Shown: positions 40,905 to 49,509, numbered from the stretch's first letter. The stretch: DNA of 64,000 bases from Streptomyces sp. CB02980 (GCF_014451325.2 NZ_JACSCH020000001.1:226845-290844), one strand, 5' to 3'. Numbers and translations: made by a program. Notes: generated from the letters alone by a model not told the origin.

Positions 40905-41909
40905 ATGGATCCCCAGACAAGTGGCGAGGCCCGGCGGCAGCGCCTGCAGGCCCTTGGCCTCAACTCGGCAGACGCGGAAGCCACCTTCGATCGAGTGGCC
41001 AAGGTGGCGGCGACCGTGACCGGAGCGCCCCTGGCCATGGTCAACTTCATCAACGATCAGACGCAGATGTTCCGGGGCATGTACGTCCCCCGGGCCCCTG
41101 ACGCCTCCCCCGATGAGCTGACGAGCGCCGACGCCGGCATCACGTTCGACCTGAGCAACTCCGCTGCCCGGGAGGCACCTGGCGACTACGGGTTCTGTCC
41201 CCACGTCGTCGCGCAGGGAGCTCAACTGGCCCTCGACGACGTGCTCGACTACCCGCGCTTCGCCGGCAACCCCTTGGTCAACGACATGGGCGTGCGCTCC
41301 TACCTCGGCACTCCCCTGCGCGACAACACCGGCATGATCCTCGGCACCTTGTGTGTGGCCGACACGTCCCCCCGCACATGGGACCCGCAGACCAAGGAGC
41401 TGATGCACGACCTCGCCCAGACGCTCGTGTCGGAGTTCAGGCTCCGGGACAGCCTCCTCGCGCAACAGCAGGAGCTGTTCGCCGTCTTCGACGGGGCTCC
41501 CTTCCCCATCATGCTCACCGAAGGCCCCGGCCATCTGATGCGCTACGCCAACGGCCGTCAGGCGGTCGTCTTCGGCATGGGTCGCCAGTACCTGCCCGGT
41601 CCGTCGGAACTGCCCGGTCTGCGGAGTGCCGGCGTCTTCGACGCCATGGATTCCGCCTTTCACAGCGGCCAGCCGGTCACGCACCGAGCTTCCCTGCCGA
41701 CCGCCGACCACGTCGGCTATCAGGAGTTCGACTTCCTCTGCACTCCTGTCAGAACATCCCCCGGGGCGCCGATCAGCGGCATCCTGACTGTCGCCATGAA
41801 CGCCTCAACGGTCTCCGACCCGCACGCATTCTCCGTCAACGTGCAGCAGCAGTTCGAGCGCCTGGGTGCTGGAGGGGGCTCTGCGCCCTTCCCCGGCCAG
41901 CCCGGGTGA
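40905..41909 (+). CDS. GAF-domain sensor protein
   Basis: This 334-aa protein has an N-terminal GAF domain (residues 20-175: AKVAATVTGAPLAMVNFINDQ, YGFCPHVVAQGAQLALDDVL, VRSYLGTPLRDNTGMILGTLCV). A helical linker and a PAS-like second domain follow (LFAVFDGAPFPIMLTEGPGHLMRYAN). No kinase, phosphatase or DNA-binding output domain is attached, so it would act through partners. It diverges from the biosynthetic block across a promoter-rich region and may sense a ligand that controls it; this is inference. Confidence 0.85.
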   Translation: MDPQTSGEARRQRLQALGLNSADAEATFDRVAKVAATVTGAPLAMVNFINDQTQMFRGMYVPRAPDASPDELTSADAGITFDLSNSAAREAPGDYGFCPHVVAQGAQLALDDVLDYPRFAGNPLVNDMGVRSYLGTPLRDNTGMILGTLCVADTSPRTWDPQTKELMHDLAQTLVSEFRLRDSLLAQQQELFAVFDGAPFPIMLTEGPGHLMRYANGRQAVVFGMGRQYLPGPSELPGLRSAGVFDAMDSAFHSGQPVTHRASLPTADHVGYQEFDFLCTPVRTSPGAPISGILTVAMNASTVSDPHAFSVNVQQQFERLGAGGGSAPFPGQPG

Positions 41910-41970
41910 GTCCCGACTCTCACACGGGAGCCGATCGAGGCAGCCGCACAGGAACGTTCCGCTAGCGGTA

Positions 41971-41996
41971 CCGGGTGCGGGGCTCCTCGCACCCGG
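41971..41996 (+). terminator. Terminator-like hairpin after the GAF gene
   Basis: Arms CCGGGTGCG (41971-41979) and CGCACCCGG (41988-41996) with an 8-nt loop lie 62 bp after the GAF stop codon. There is no U tract. Confidence 0.65.
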
Positions 41997-42306
41997 AGCG
42001 GGCCTTCCACCGGCTGGTGCGGCCGGACGTCCCTCAACGCTGCAACCTGCTCGGGTGTGAGGTCGCCGCCGCGACACTGCGCGATCTGTCCCGGCGGGAC
42101 CATCGAGGTGCCCCTGCTCGCCACGGCCTGTTCGCCACGGCCTGTTCGGTCGGCGTGACCATGGCATTGCACCCGTCGGCCGGCGCCCTTCCCTCGTTCA
42201 CTCCGAGCAGCGGCCGGCGCGCACCGCGTGCGGGGCTGCGGTTGTCGGGCCGCCGGTCTGGGCGGCGAGCTCGGCGTTCCCGGCCGACCGGGGGCACCCT
42301 TGAGGT

Positions 42307-42519
42307 ATGGGCACCGCTCCGATCGTCGTCCACCCGCCCTCCCCGACCGGAGGCCGGCGGGTCACCGTGCGGGGCGAGATCCTCGGTCTGGCCCACCGCG
42401 ACGAGGACGTCGTCGAGTTCCTCCGCCGCGCCGGCCTTCCCGAAGCGGAGGACCTGCTCGACGATCCCGCCTGGGTCACGTGGCGAGGCAGCCGCCCCCA
42501 CCGGTACGAGGCGGCTTGA
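42307..42519 (+). CDS. Small conserved Streptomyces protein
   Basis: This 70-aa protein reads PTGGRRVTVRGEILGLAHRD, then EDVVEFLRRAGLPEAEDLL and DDPAWVTWRGSRPHRYEA. The pattern is familiar as a short hypothetical protein of many Streptomyces genomes. It appears to be a compact alpha/beta domain. The function is unknown, and it is not co-transcribed with an obvious partner. Confidence 0.7.
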   Translation: MGTAPIVVHPPSPTGGRRVTVRGEILGLAHRDEDVVEFLRRAGLPEAEDLLDDPAWVTWRGSRPHRYEAA

Positions 42520-42691
42520 GCAGGCCAGCACCCGACGCCGCCCGGCCGCCGCCGCTCTGACGGCGCCGTCCGACGGCGCCGGTCGCTCCAGATCCAGCCG
42601 CCCCGGCCGACGGTGCGGGGCCGTGCGTGGTCGATCGCGCCCCTCGCTCCCCGCCGGCCTAGGGACACGTCACCGGGGTACCCGAACGGGC

Positions 42692-43903
42692 ATGGCCGAA
42701 TCGAATCGATCAGTGCATGGTGGCCGCGCCGACAAGGCCGCGGCACGCGAGGCGCCGGACGGCGAGGCATCAGCGGACGAGGCACCGGCGGACGAGACGC
42801 CCGCCCCTGAGGACGTCGGTCCCGGGCCCGGAGTGGAGCGGCGGGCGCCGGGCGATCCGACGGAACTGCCCCGCCGGTCCTGGCTCGCCGTGCTCAAGGG
42901 CTCGGTACGGGAGTTCAGGGACGACGAACTGACCGACCGCGCGGCGGCTCTCACGTACTACGGCGTTCTGTCCCTCTTCCCCGCGCTGCTGGTTCTCGTG
43001 TCCCTGCTCGGCCTCGCCGGGACGTCGACCACCGAGCAGGTCCTGGACCACGTCCGCGAGCTGACCCCCGGCCCCGCCCGTGACGTCCTCGGCCGTGCAG
43101 TGGAGCAGCTGCAGGACCACTCCGCCACGGGCTCGGTCATGGCCGTCGTCGGGGTGGTGGTCGCGCTGTGGTCGGCGTCCGGATACGTGGGAGCGTTCAT
43201 GCGCGCGGCCAACCAGGTCTACGACATGCCCGAGGGCCGCCCGGTGTGGAAGCTTCTGCCCCTCAGGGTCGGGATGACAGCCGTGCTGGTGGTGCTGGCG
43301 GCGTTGAGCGCGCTGATCCTGGTGTTCACCGGGTCCCTGGCGCGCCACGCGGGAGCGGCGCTCGGCTTCGGTGACACGGCACTGACGGTGTGGTCGATCG
43401 CGAAGTGGCCCGTCCTGATCGTGCTGGTGTCCTTCGCGATCGCCCTGCTGTACGCATCCAGCCCCAACGCCAAGGTGAAGGGCTGGAGATGGATCACTCC
43501 CGGCAGCGTCCTCGCGCTGCTGATGTGGGCGGCCGCCTCCGCCGGGTTCGCGCTCTACGTCGGCGCCGTCGCCTCGTACAACAAGACCTACGGCACCATG
43601 GCCGGCGTCATCGTCTTCCTCGTGTGGCTGTGGATCGGCAACCTCGCCCTGCTTCTGGGCCTGGAGTTCGACGCCGAGGCAGTGCGCCAACGGGCTGTGC
43701 TCGGCGGGATGCCCCCGGACGAGGAGCCGTACACCGAGCCGCGCGACACCCGCGCCTGGGACGCCCACGACCTGCGCCGGCTCGAAGGTCCTGCGCCCGG
43801 TCGGGACGCGCCCGGGCAGGCGCAGCCACCCGGACCGTCGAGGGGCCGGCGCTTCGGCTCGATCCCCGGTCGCATCCGGTTCGCGCCGAGCGACGTGCCG
43901 TGA
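42692..43903 (+). CDS. YihY/BrkB-family inner-membrane protein
   Basis: This 403-aa protein has an Ala/Asp/Glu-rich disordered N terminus (1-70). The BrkB domain then has about six transmembrane helices: DRAAALTYYGVLSLFPALLVLV, SVMAVVGVVVALWSASGYVGAF (with the typical A-x-N-x-x-Y region AANQVYD), VLVVLAALSALILVFTG and TMAGVIVFLVWLWIGNLALLLGLEF. Members are widespread membrane proteins of unsettled function. It has a long Arg/Pro-rich C-terminal tail. Confidence 0.92.
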   Translation: MAESNRSVHGGRADKAAAREAPDGEASADEAPADETPAPEDVGPGPGVERRAPGDPTELPRRSWLAVLKGSVREFRDDELTDRAAALTYYGVLSLFPALLVLVSLLGLAGTSTTEQVLDHVRELTPGPARDVLGRAVEQLQDHSATGSVMAVVGVVVALWSASGYVGAFMRAANQVYDMPEGRPVWKLLPLRVGMTAVLVVLAALSALILVFTGSLARHAGAALGFGDTALTVWSIAKWPVLIVLVSFAIALLYASSPNAKVKGWRWITPGSVLALLMWAAASAGFALYVGAVASYNKTYGTMAGVIVFLVWLWIGNLALLLGLEFDAEAVRQRAVLGGMPPDEEPYTEPRDTRAWDAHDLRRLEGPAPGRDAPGQAQPPGPSRGRRFGSIPGRIRFAPSDVP

Positions 43904-44025
43904 TGGCGCTCTCGCGGTTTCCTCGCCCGCGCATTCTTCCCGGTGCACGGGGTACCCGCGTATCCCCCGCTTCGTACTCGACGGCGGCTCCATACGGCAC
44001 AAGGGCATACGGCAGGAGGCATCGC

Positions 44026-44739
44026 ATGAACCTCGCCGAAGGACGCCGAGCCGACGCCGGCCCTCCGGCAACGGGCTCGCTGCCCCTGCGGTCGCACTCG
44101 CCGTTCGCGGCGGAAGCCGCGGCGGACGGGCGGCGGGCCCAGGTCCTGCCGCCGGACCACACCCAGGCCATCCTGGAGGTCACGAAGGAGGTGGCCGGAG
44201 TCCTCAAGTCGTCGGGGTGTCCGTTCGCCCTGGTCGGCAGTGTCGCGGTCTACGCCTACGGCATCCCGGTCCGGCTGCAGCACGACACCGACTTCGCCGT
44301 GCGGCGCGAGGACGCCGAGAAGGTGACCGGGCTGCTGCGCGAGCGCGGCCTCGAGATCGTCGACCCGCCTGAGGACTGGCTGGTGAAGGCACGCAAGGAC
44401 GGCGAACACATCGATCTGATCTTCGCCCTGGCCGGCCGGCCCGTCACCGCCGAGCTGCTCGATCGCGCCGCGACTCTGCCCGTGGACTCGGTTCACATGC
44501 CGGTCATCGACCCGACCGACCTCATGACCGGGCGACTGGCAGCGCTCTCGGAGCACCACTGCGACTACGGCCCGCTCCTCCCGGTCGCACGGGGGCTGCG
44601 TGAGCGCGTCGCCTGGGACCGTGTACGCCGTGACACCGGGGACAGACCGATGGCGGCTGCCTTCCTCCACCTGCTCGAACTGCTCAACGTCATCCCGCCC
44701 CACGACGGCCGGGCAGAGGGAGGCCCGTCCTATGAGTGA
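44026..44739 (+). CDS. Nucleotidyltransferase-fold protein
   Basis: This 237-aa protein has a minimal nucleotidyltransferase pattern: FALVGSVAVYAYGIPVRL (G-S in the first motif) followed by QHDTDFAV (the D-x-D catalytic pair) and a third acidic residue in HIDLIFAL. It resembles the DUF6036-like/AbiEii-related small transferases. GGAGG sits 8 nt before the ATG. It heads a tightly overlapping group with the BON-like and phosphoesterase genes. The nucleotide target is unknown. Confidence 0.75.
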   Translation: MNLAEGRRADAGPPATGSLPLRSHSPFAAEAAADGRRAQVLPPDHTQAILEVTKEVAGVLKSSGCPFALVGSVAVYAYGIPVRLQHDTDFAVRREDAEKVTGLLRERGLEIVDPPEDWLVKARKDGEHIDLIFALAGRPVTAELLDRAATLPVDSVHMPVIDPTDLMTGRLAALSEHHCDYGPLLPVARGLRERVAWDRVRRDTGDRPMAAAFLHLLELLNVIPPHDGRAEGGPSYE

Positions 44740-44992
44740 GCACGCGACGCACGAGCTCGAGTACCGGCTCGCCCGGCTGCGGGACCGGCTGGCCGGCGAC
44801 GACGTGGCCGAACTCGGTGTACGGGTGGAGCTCCGGGGCGATGCCGTGCTGCTCTCCGGCACCGTGCCCACGGCCGCCCGGCGCGACGAGATCCTGCGGC
44901 TGGCTCGGATCGAGCTCGCCGGACTCACCGTGTTCGACGACCTCGCGTCGGCCTCCACGGACGCACCGGAGCGGATGGAGGAGTTGTCGTGA
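44732..44992 (+). CDS. Small BON-like protein
   Basis: This 86-aa protein has the alpha-beta-beta-alpha-beta outline of a BON domain: LEYRLARLRDRLAGDDVAELGVRVELRGDAVLLSGTVPTAARRDEI. The central G-x-V-x-L-x-G-x-V strand pair is diagnostic. It overlaps the preceding gene by 8 nt and the following gene by 4 nt, so three proteins are made from one transcript. The function is likely binding or scaffolding. Confidence 0.75.
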   Translation: MSEHATHELEYRLARLRDRLAGDDVAELGVRVELRGDAVLLSGTVPTAARRDEILRLARIELAGLTVFDDLASASTDAPERMEELS

Positions 44993-45768
44993 GTCCGGGG
45001 CCGACCATCCAGCAGCCGAACGGCGTGGTCCGAGTGGCGGCCGTGGGCGACATCCATCTCAGCCCCGACTGCGCCGGACTGCTGCGCCCCGCCTTCGCGA
45101 CGCTGCCGGAGTGCGCGGACCTCCTCCTGCTCGCGGGTGACCTGACGCGGCACGGCACCGTCGACGAGGCCGCTGTGGTGGCGGACGAGGTCCGGGACCT
45201 GGGCGTCCCGGTGGTGGCCGTGCTGGGCAACCACGACTACCACTCGGACGAGGAGGCCGACATCACGCGGATCCTCGCGGCCGCGGGCGTCAGCGTCCTG
45301 GAAGGACAGTCCGTCACGTTCTCCGTGGCCGGTCACACCGTCGGTGTCGCCGGTGCGAAGGGTTTCTGCGGAGGCTTCGCAGGCCGCAGCGCCGGCGCGT
45401 TCGGCGAACCGGAGATGAAGGCCTGGGTCCGCACGGCGCACATCGGCGCCGAGCGCCTGTCGACCGCGCTGGAGGAGCTGGCCGCCGGCCGTTGCGCGGT
45501 CCGGATCGCGCTGACCCACTTCTCCCCCGTACCGGACACACTGGCGGGCGAGCCCGTGGAGATCTATCCCTTCCTCGGCAGCTATCTGCTCGCCGAGGCC
45601 ATCGACACGGTGGGCGCCGACCTCGCCGTACACGGTCACGCGCACCTCGGTACGGAACACGGCAGGACGGCGGGCGGGGTACGCGTACGCAACGTCGCCC
45701 AACCGGTCATCGACCGCGCGTTCGCGCTGTACCAGCTGCCCGTCCACGACCGTGGTTCCGGCATGTGA
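44989..45768 (+). CDS. Calcineurin-like metallophosphoesterase
   Basis: This 259-aa protein shows all metal-ligand blocks: AAVGDIHL (D-x-H), LLAGDLTRHG (G-D), LGNHDYH (G-N-H-D), LTHFSP and HGHAHLG (G-H-x-H type). It would hydrolyse phosphomonoesters or diesters using a dinuclear metal centre. The GTG at 44989 overlaps the BON-like gene. It is coupled to a nucleotidyltransferase gene, which hints at opposed nucleotide-transfer and phosphodiesterase roles. Confidence 0.93.
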   Translation: MSPGPTIQQPNGVVRVAAVGDIHLSPDCAGLLRPAFATLPECADLLLLAGDLTRHGTVDEAAVVADEVRDLGVPVVAVLGNHDYHSDEEADITRILAAAGVSVLEGQSVTFSVAGHTVGVAGAKGFCGGFAGRSAGAFGEPEMKAWVRTAHIGAERLSTALEELAAGRCAVRIALTHFSPVPDTLAGEPVEIYPFLGSYLLAEAIDTVGADLAVHGHAHLGTEHGRTAGGVRVRNVAQPVIDRAFALYQLPVHDRGSGM

Positions 45769-45806
45769 GCCCTGCATCGTCGCCCTGCATCGTCGTCTCC
45801 GTGCAG

Positions 45807-45932
45807 CGCGCGGTCGCAGGCCCGTACAACGTCCGTGCAACGCACGGTCGCAGGCCCGTACAACGTCCGTGCAACGCACGGTCGCAAGCCCGTACAACGT
45901 CCGTGCAGCGTGCGGTCGCAGGCCGTCCGTGG
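45807..45932. repeat. 34-bp tandem repeat with internal dyad (3.7 copies)
   Basis: Full units at 45807-45840, 45841-45874 and 45875-45908 plus a partial fourth (45909-45932) share CGCACGGTCGCAGGCCCGTA followed by CAACGTCCGTGCAA. Each unit carries the inverted half-sites GCACGG and CCGTGC. They fill the gap between the phosphoesterase and hemerythrin genes. Confidence 0.95.
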
Positions 45933-46188
45933 CACCCGTCGCGCACCGTGGCGGCGGCCAAGTCCTCGACCACCGCGGCGAACTGCCCGGGCGCATGCCG
46001 GGAGCCTCGATTACCGAGCGTTCCGAGCGGATCGGCCGTTCCGGCGCGTCGGCGGCGCCGCGGCCACGGTTTCGCGCCGCGGTGTGCGGGCAGCCGCGTC
46101 TTGTGCGCCCGGGACCGGCAGGAGATGTACGCGGACCTCGTCAGGCCCCGATCGCCGTCCGAAGGCACAGTCGAACGAGGAGGACAAC

Positions 46189-46692
46189 GTGAGCACCGAC
46201 AGCAGGCTGGACCAGGACGTCGTCGCGGTGATCCTCGAAGACCACCGCGCCATGGAGGACCTCTTCCGCCGCATGCGGAGCATCGAGGCCGACCGCGCCG
46301 CCGCTCTGAAGGAGTTCTCGGCCCTGCTCATCGCGCACGGCGAGGCCGAGGAGGCCGAGGTCTACGGCGCGCTCAAGCGCTTCCGGGGCGTCGACGACGA
46401 GGAGGTGGAGCACGGAACGGAGGAGCACGCCGAGGGGAACAAGGCGCTTCTGGCCCTGCTCGAGGTCGAGGACGTGGGCTCCGAGGAGTGGGACGAGCGG
46501 CTGGAGGAGCTGGTGGAGGCGGTCTCCCACCACGTGGACGAGGAGGAACGGACGATCCTCAACGGCGCCAGGGAGAACGTGCCCGACGAGCGCAGGGCCG
46601 AGTTGGGCGTCGCGTTCCAGAAGGAGCGCGCGAAGCAGCTGGCCTCGGAGTGCGGAAGTCCGGAGAACGTACGCAAGATCGTCGACGGGTGA
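46189..46692 (+). CDS. Hemerythrin HHE-domain protein
   Basis: This 167-aa protein has two HHE cation-binding repeats: ILEDHRAMEDLFRRM at the start, LLIAHGEAEEAEVY in the middle, then EHGTEEHAEGNKALL and VSHHVDEEERTIL. These supply the His/Glu ligands of a diiron centre. Such proteins bind oxygen, nitric oxide or iron and often respond to oxidative stress. The start is a GTG at 46189 behind GAGGAGG. Confidence 0.92.
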   Translation: MSTDSRLDQDVVAVILEDHRAMEDLFRRMRSIEADRAAALKEFSALLIAHGEAEEAEVYGALKRFRGVDDEEVEHGTEEHAEGNKALLALLEVEDVGSEEWDERLEELVEAVSHHVDEEERTILNGARENVPDERRAELGVAFQKERAKQLASECGSPENVRKIVDG

Positions 46693-46898
46693 GGTGGTCC
46701 ACCACGCCGTCAGGCCGGCCGGTATGCCATCACGCCGCCCGGCCCCCCCACGCCGTCAGGCCGGTCCGGTCCCCTCATACCGTCACTCCGCCCGGGCCCG
46801 CCGGTCGCCGCCCGGTCCCGTACCTCGTCACGCCGCCCGGTCCCGCCGGTGCCGCCGCCTCTCCTTGCCCGTCCGGAATCCTCTCCCCGTTCCCGTTC

Positions 46899-47507
46899 TC
46901 AGGAGAGGCCGGCACGCACCAACGCGGCAGCGAACCTCGGCAGATCCTCGGCAGGGACGAGACGGGCGAGGCCCGCCGGCGTCCTGGGGAGCCCGAGCCT
47001 GGCGGCGGTCTCGCGGGCGCGGCTGTCGAAGGCGGGGCGCAGTTCCGGCCACACGCCCTGGGCCTCGCGGCAGAAGATGTCCGCTCCGACCGGGCCGATC
47101 CGCGGGACTTCCTGGAGGAGCTCGCGGATCCGGTCCGGGTTCCCGTCGGCGGCGTCGCGCAGCCGGCGCAGGTCTCCGCGGTACCGGTCCAGGAGCAGCT
47201 CCGCACCTGCCCCCAGGGCGGTGGCCGTGCTCTCGTCGTAGCGCCGGTAGTGGGCTCGGCCGAGGGCGTCCACCCGGTCTTGCCAGGACGCGGCGGACAT
47301 CGCCCGGGGCGTGCCCATACCGGCCGCGTGGAGTTCCCGGGCGGCGGCCACCGCGATGCCGGCCTTGATTCGCACCGAGAAGAGCACGCACAGGGTCAGG
47401 AGCCGGTACAGAGGGGCGGGAGTGTTCCTCAGCCGGATGCCCGCCTCCACGGCGTGGGTGCGCCCGTGCTCGTCCAGCAGGTCTCGGACGGTGGTGCGCT
47501 GTGTCAT
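46899..47507 (-). CDS. Endonuclease-III-like HhH-GPD protein without catalytic Lys
   Basis: This 202-aa helical protein has an endonuclease III-type helix-hairpin-helix (LLQEVPRIGPVGADIFCREA) followed by PAFDSRARETAARLGL, whose Asp matches the conserved catalytic Asp region. The Lys that normally attacks the base in bifunctional glycosylases (L-P-G-V-G-x-K-T-A) is replaced, and the 4Fe-4S cysteines are absent. It probably binds DNA, or acts as a monofunctional or inactive relative. GGAAGGG precedes the ATG at 47507. Confidence 0.75.
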   Translation of the reverse strand: MTQRTTVRDLLDEHGRTHAVEAGIRLRNTPAPLYRLLTLCVLFSVRIKAGIAVAAARELHAAGMGTPRAMSAASWQDRVDALGRAHYRRYDESTATALGAGAELLLDRYRGDLRRLRDAADGNPDRIRELLQEVPRIGPVGADIFCREAQGVWPELRPAFDSRARETAARLGLPRTPAGLARLVPAEDLPRFAAALVRAGLS

Positions 47508-47517
47508 GACGGGCCCT

Positions 47518-47612
47518 TCCTCCCTCACGCCTCCGTCCGGCCTCCCTCACGCCTCCCTCACGCCTCCGTCCGGCCGCCCTCAGGCCTCCTCCGTCGGGCC
47601 TCTGTCAGGGGC
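47518..47612. repeat. Degenerate CCTCCCTCACGCCTCCGTCCGG repeats
   Basis: About 95 bp are composed of alternating CCTCCCTCACG and CCTCCGTCCGG units between divergent and convergent genes. They are non-coding. Confidence 0.8.
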
Positions 47613-47616
47613 CGGT

Positions 47617-47736
47617 TCACGGGGTCAGCGTGGTGAGACGTCTACGCGCCTTGGTGAGCGAGCGGGGTCTCGGCGGGTCGTGCCAGGGGTTCTCTTCGAG
47701 GCGCCGGCCGACGGTGGCGAGGGTCCATCGCCGCAT
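47617..47736 (-). CDS. Possible 39-aa basic peptide
   Basis: The frame starts 4 nt after the glutaredoxin stop codon and reads MRRWTLATVGRRLEENPWHD, then PPRPRSLTKARRRLTTLTP. The codon pattern is good, the peptide is strongly basic and Pro/Arg-rich, and the spacing suggests coupling, but the ribosome site is poor. It may be a genuine short gene. Confidence 0.35.
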   Translation of the reverse strand: MRRWTLATVGRRLEENPWHDPPRPRSLTKARRRLTTLTP

Positions 47737-47740
47737 CCGG

Positions 47741-48178
47741 TCACGACGAACGGCGAAGCTGCTCCCGTACCCAAGCAGGATCGGGGTTGACGTGGGGCCG
47801 GCCCGCCACGACGACGGTCGGCACCGTCTCATTGCCGTCGTTGGCCGCCCTCACCACCGCGGCACCCGCCGGATCACGCCAGATGTCCACCCAGTGCATC
47901 CGCCGGGCGCTGCGCCCCAACCGGATGCGCAGGCGCAGGCAGAACACGCAGCCCGGCCTCCAGAAGACGACCGGCCGGCCGTCTTCCGCGCTGCGACGCT
48001 GCGCCTCCAATGCGCCGATCGACTTCGGGAAGATCAGAGGGGAGTTCGTCACGGCGAGCAGCAGGAACACCACGAGCAGTGCCGCCGCCTCGCCGGGGCG
48101 CTCCTTGCGGATGAGTCCGGTCGCGACGGCCGAACCGCAGAGCACGAGCAGTATCGGCAAAGCCCACATACGCATCAT
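47741..48178 (-). CDS. Membrane-anchored glutaredoxin-like protein
   Basis: This 145-aa protein has two N-terminal transmembrane helices (MWALPILLVLCGSAVATGL; AALLVVFLLLAVTNSPLIF). A cytosolic thioredoxin-fold part follows with a redox motif RPGCVFCLRLRIRL (CVFC) and the cis-Pro loop ETVPTVVVAG. It resembles Streptomyces mycoredoxin/glutaredoxin-like proteins that reduce mixed disulfides with mycothiol. Two adjacent ATGs exist; the ribosome site is weak. Confidence 0.85.
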   Translation of the reverse strand: MMRMWALPILLVLCGSAVATGLIRKERPGEAAALLVVFLLLAVTNSPLIFPKSIGALEAQRRSAEDGRPVVFWRPGCVFCLRLRIRLGRSARRMHWVDIWRDPAGAAVVRAANDGNETVPTVVVAGRPHVNPDPAWVREQLRRSS

Positions 48179-48402
48179 GAAGCGCAGGCTATCGACCGGC
48201 CGGGACGCACGTTCGGAGCGATCCGCTCTCCTGACGCGTCCAGGCCAATCTTCCCGCCTGCGACGCCCGTACGCTCGGAGAAGGCACGGGCATCCGGTCT
48301 TCGGGACCTGGCACGCCGGCACTGGTGCCGGTCCCGTTGCCTGGCCTGGCCTGGCCTGGCCAGAAGGCGCACCGTGAGTCGGGAACCGTCCTCGGGAGCG
48401 GG

Positions 48403-48759
48403 TCAGCGCCGTGCGAGCTGTCGCTCGCCGTTGGCGCCGGGCCGGTATGCCAGACCGTAGTGGTGGAACACCGCAGGCTCCTCCTCCGCGGGAAGGACGT
48501 CGTCCGTGCCCATCGCGGGACAGTCCTTCACGAGCGCCTTCCCGTACGCGACCCGAACGTAGCCGGGCCCCACGACTGCACCGTCGAGCGGGACGAAGAC
48601 CAGCCGGCGGCGGGTCGGCAACCCCACCTCCACGGTCGCCATGGCGGGCTCGTCCGTACTCGTGTCCACGTATATCGCTTCGAGAGCGCCGATCTTGTGG
48701 CCGTCGGGATCGACCACGTCCTGCGTGCGCCACTCACGGATGTCGGCTGGCTGAATCAT
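48403..48759 (-). CDS. PRC-barrel domain protein
   Basis: This 118-aa protein contains a PRC-barrel: VVDPDGHKIGALEAIYVDTSTDEPAMATVEVG, then RRLVFVPLDGAVV and YVRVAYGKALVKDCP. This is the form common in Streptomyces stress-island genes. The ATG at 48759 (MIQPADIREW) is preferred over an upstream one because the extra residues look non-coding. Confidence 0.88.
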   Translation of the reverse strand: MIQPADIREWRTQDVVDPDGHKIGALEAIYVDTSTDEPAMATVEVGLPTRRRLVFVPLDGAVVGPGYVRVAYGKALVKDCPAMGTDDVLPAEEEPAVFHHYGLAYRPGANGERQLARR

Positions 48760-49010
48760 CAGGAGCGTCCCCCGTCCGAACACGGAGCCGGATTTCTTGC
48801 GGCTGCGGATACCTCCCACACTGCTCCCGGCCACCCGCGCTCACCACCCGGCGGGCGGGCGGCTGCCGGCGGAGCTCCACGGCGTCCGCTGCGAAACGGC
48901 CCGGGTCGAGGGCGTAAGGATGCGGCCACAGTTCGGAGTCGTGGTCGTGCCGTCGGCGCCGGGCGCGGCACGGGCGCCTGGGCTCGGCCAGGTCCCAGGC
49001 TCGATCCGGC

Positions 49011-49355
49011 TCAGTCGGACACGGCGGGGCCGAGGACGAAGAGCCCCATCGCCCCCGTGGACTCCAGCAGGCGCACCATCTGGTGACTCGGCACCGCGAG
49101 CCTGAGGTGATGACCGGACTCCGCCGCCTCTTGCCGTGCGGCCAGCAACGCGTTGAGCCCCGAGGAGTCGCAGAACGACGAGTTCTGCAGGTCGACGATG
49201 ATGTCAGCGCCTCGTGGCGCTTCGGCGACGGCCGCCATGAGCGAAGCACGAAGCTCTTCCGCGTGGTCGAGGTCCATGTCGCCGCGTACCCACACCACAT
49301 GAGGGGCACCTGCGGCGATCGGGGTATCCGGTGTGTGCTCCTTGCTGACAGGCAT
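49011..49355 (-). CDS. STAS-domain anti-sigma-factor antagonist
   Basis: This 114-aa single STAS domain has the phosphorylatable serine in FCDSSGLNALLAA, as in SpoIIAA/RsbV/BldG, and strand-helix order RGDMDLDHAEELRASL...ADIIVDLQNSSF. When dephosphorylated it would bind a cognate anti-sigma kinase and release a sigma factor. GAGGAGG precedes the ATG at 49355. It faces a PP2C phosphatase gene in the opposite direction, the expected activator, but no anti-sigma kinase gene is nearby. Confidence 0.92.
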   Translation of the reverse strand: MPVSKEHTPDTPIAAGAPHVVWVRGDMDLDHAEELRASLMAAVAEAPRGADIIVDLQNSSFCDSSGLNALLAARQEAAESGHHLRLAVPSHQMVRLLESTGAMGLFVLGPAVSD

Positions 49356-49509
49356 GGCACGCCTCCTCGCACAACTGAGCGATTGCCCCTCGCGCGGCGT
49401 TTCATGCCTGTCCCCGCCCGGCGCGGTGCCCGAGGAGGATGCGATCACGACCGGCGTCTGCCTAGCCTGAAGGCACCCCAGGCAGGTCCCAGAGGCGTAG
49501 GGAGATCGC

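Noticed and set aside
45807..45932. CRISPR array
   Set aside because: The 34-bp units are contiguous, with no unique spacers, and no cas genes lie nearby.
46011..46692. Longer hemerythrin gene starting upstream at 45835
   Set aside because: The extra residues come from the 34-bp repeats and lack coding bias; the GTG at 46189 has a strong ribosome site.
48341..48362. CCTGG x4 run
   Set aside because: A short slippage repeat in the intergenic region near the glutaredoxin gene; nothing suggests a role beyond low complexity.
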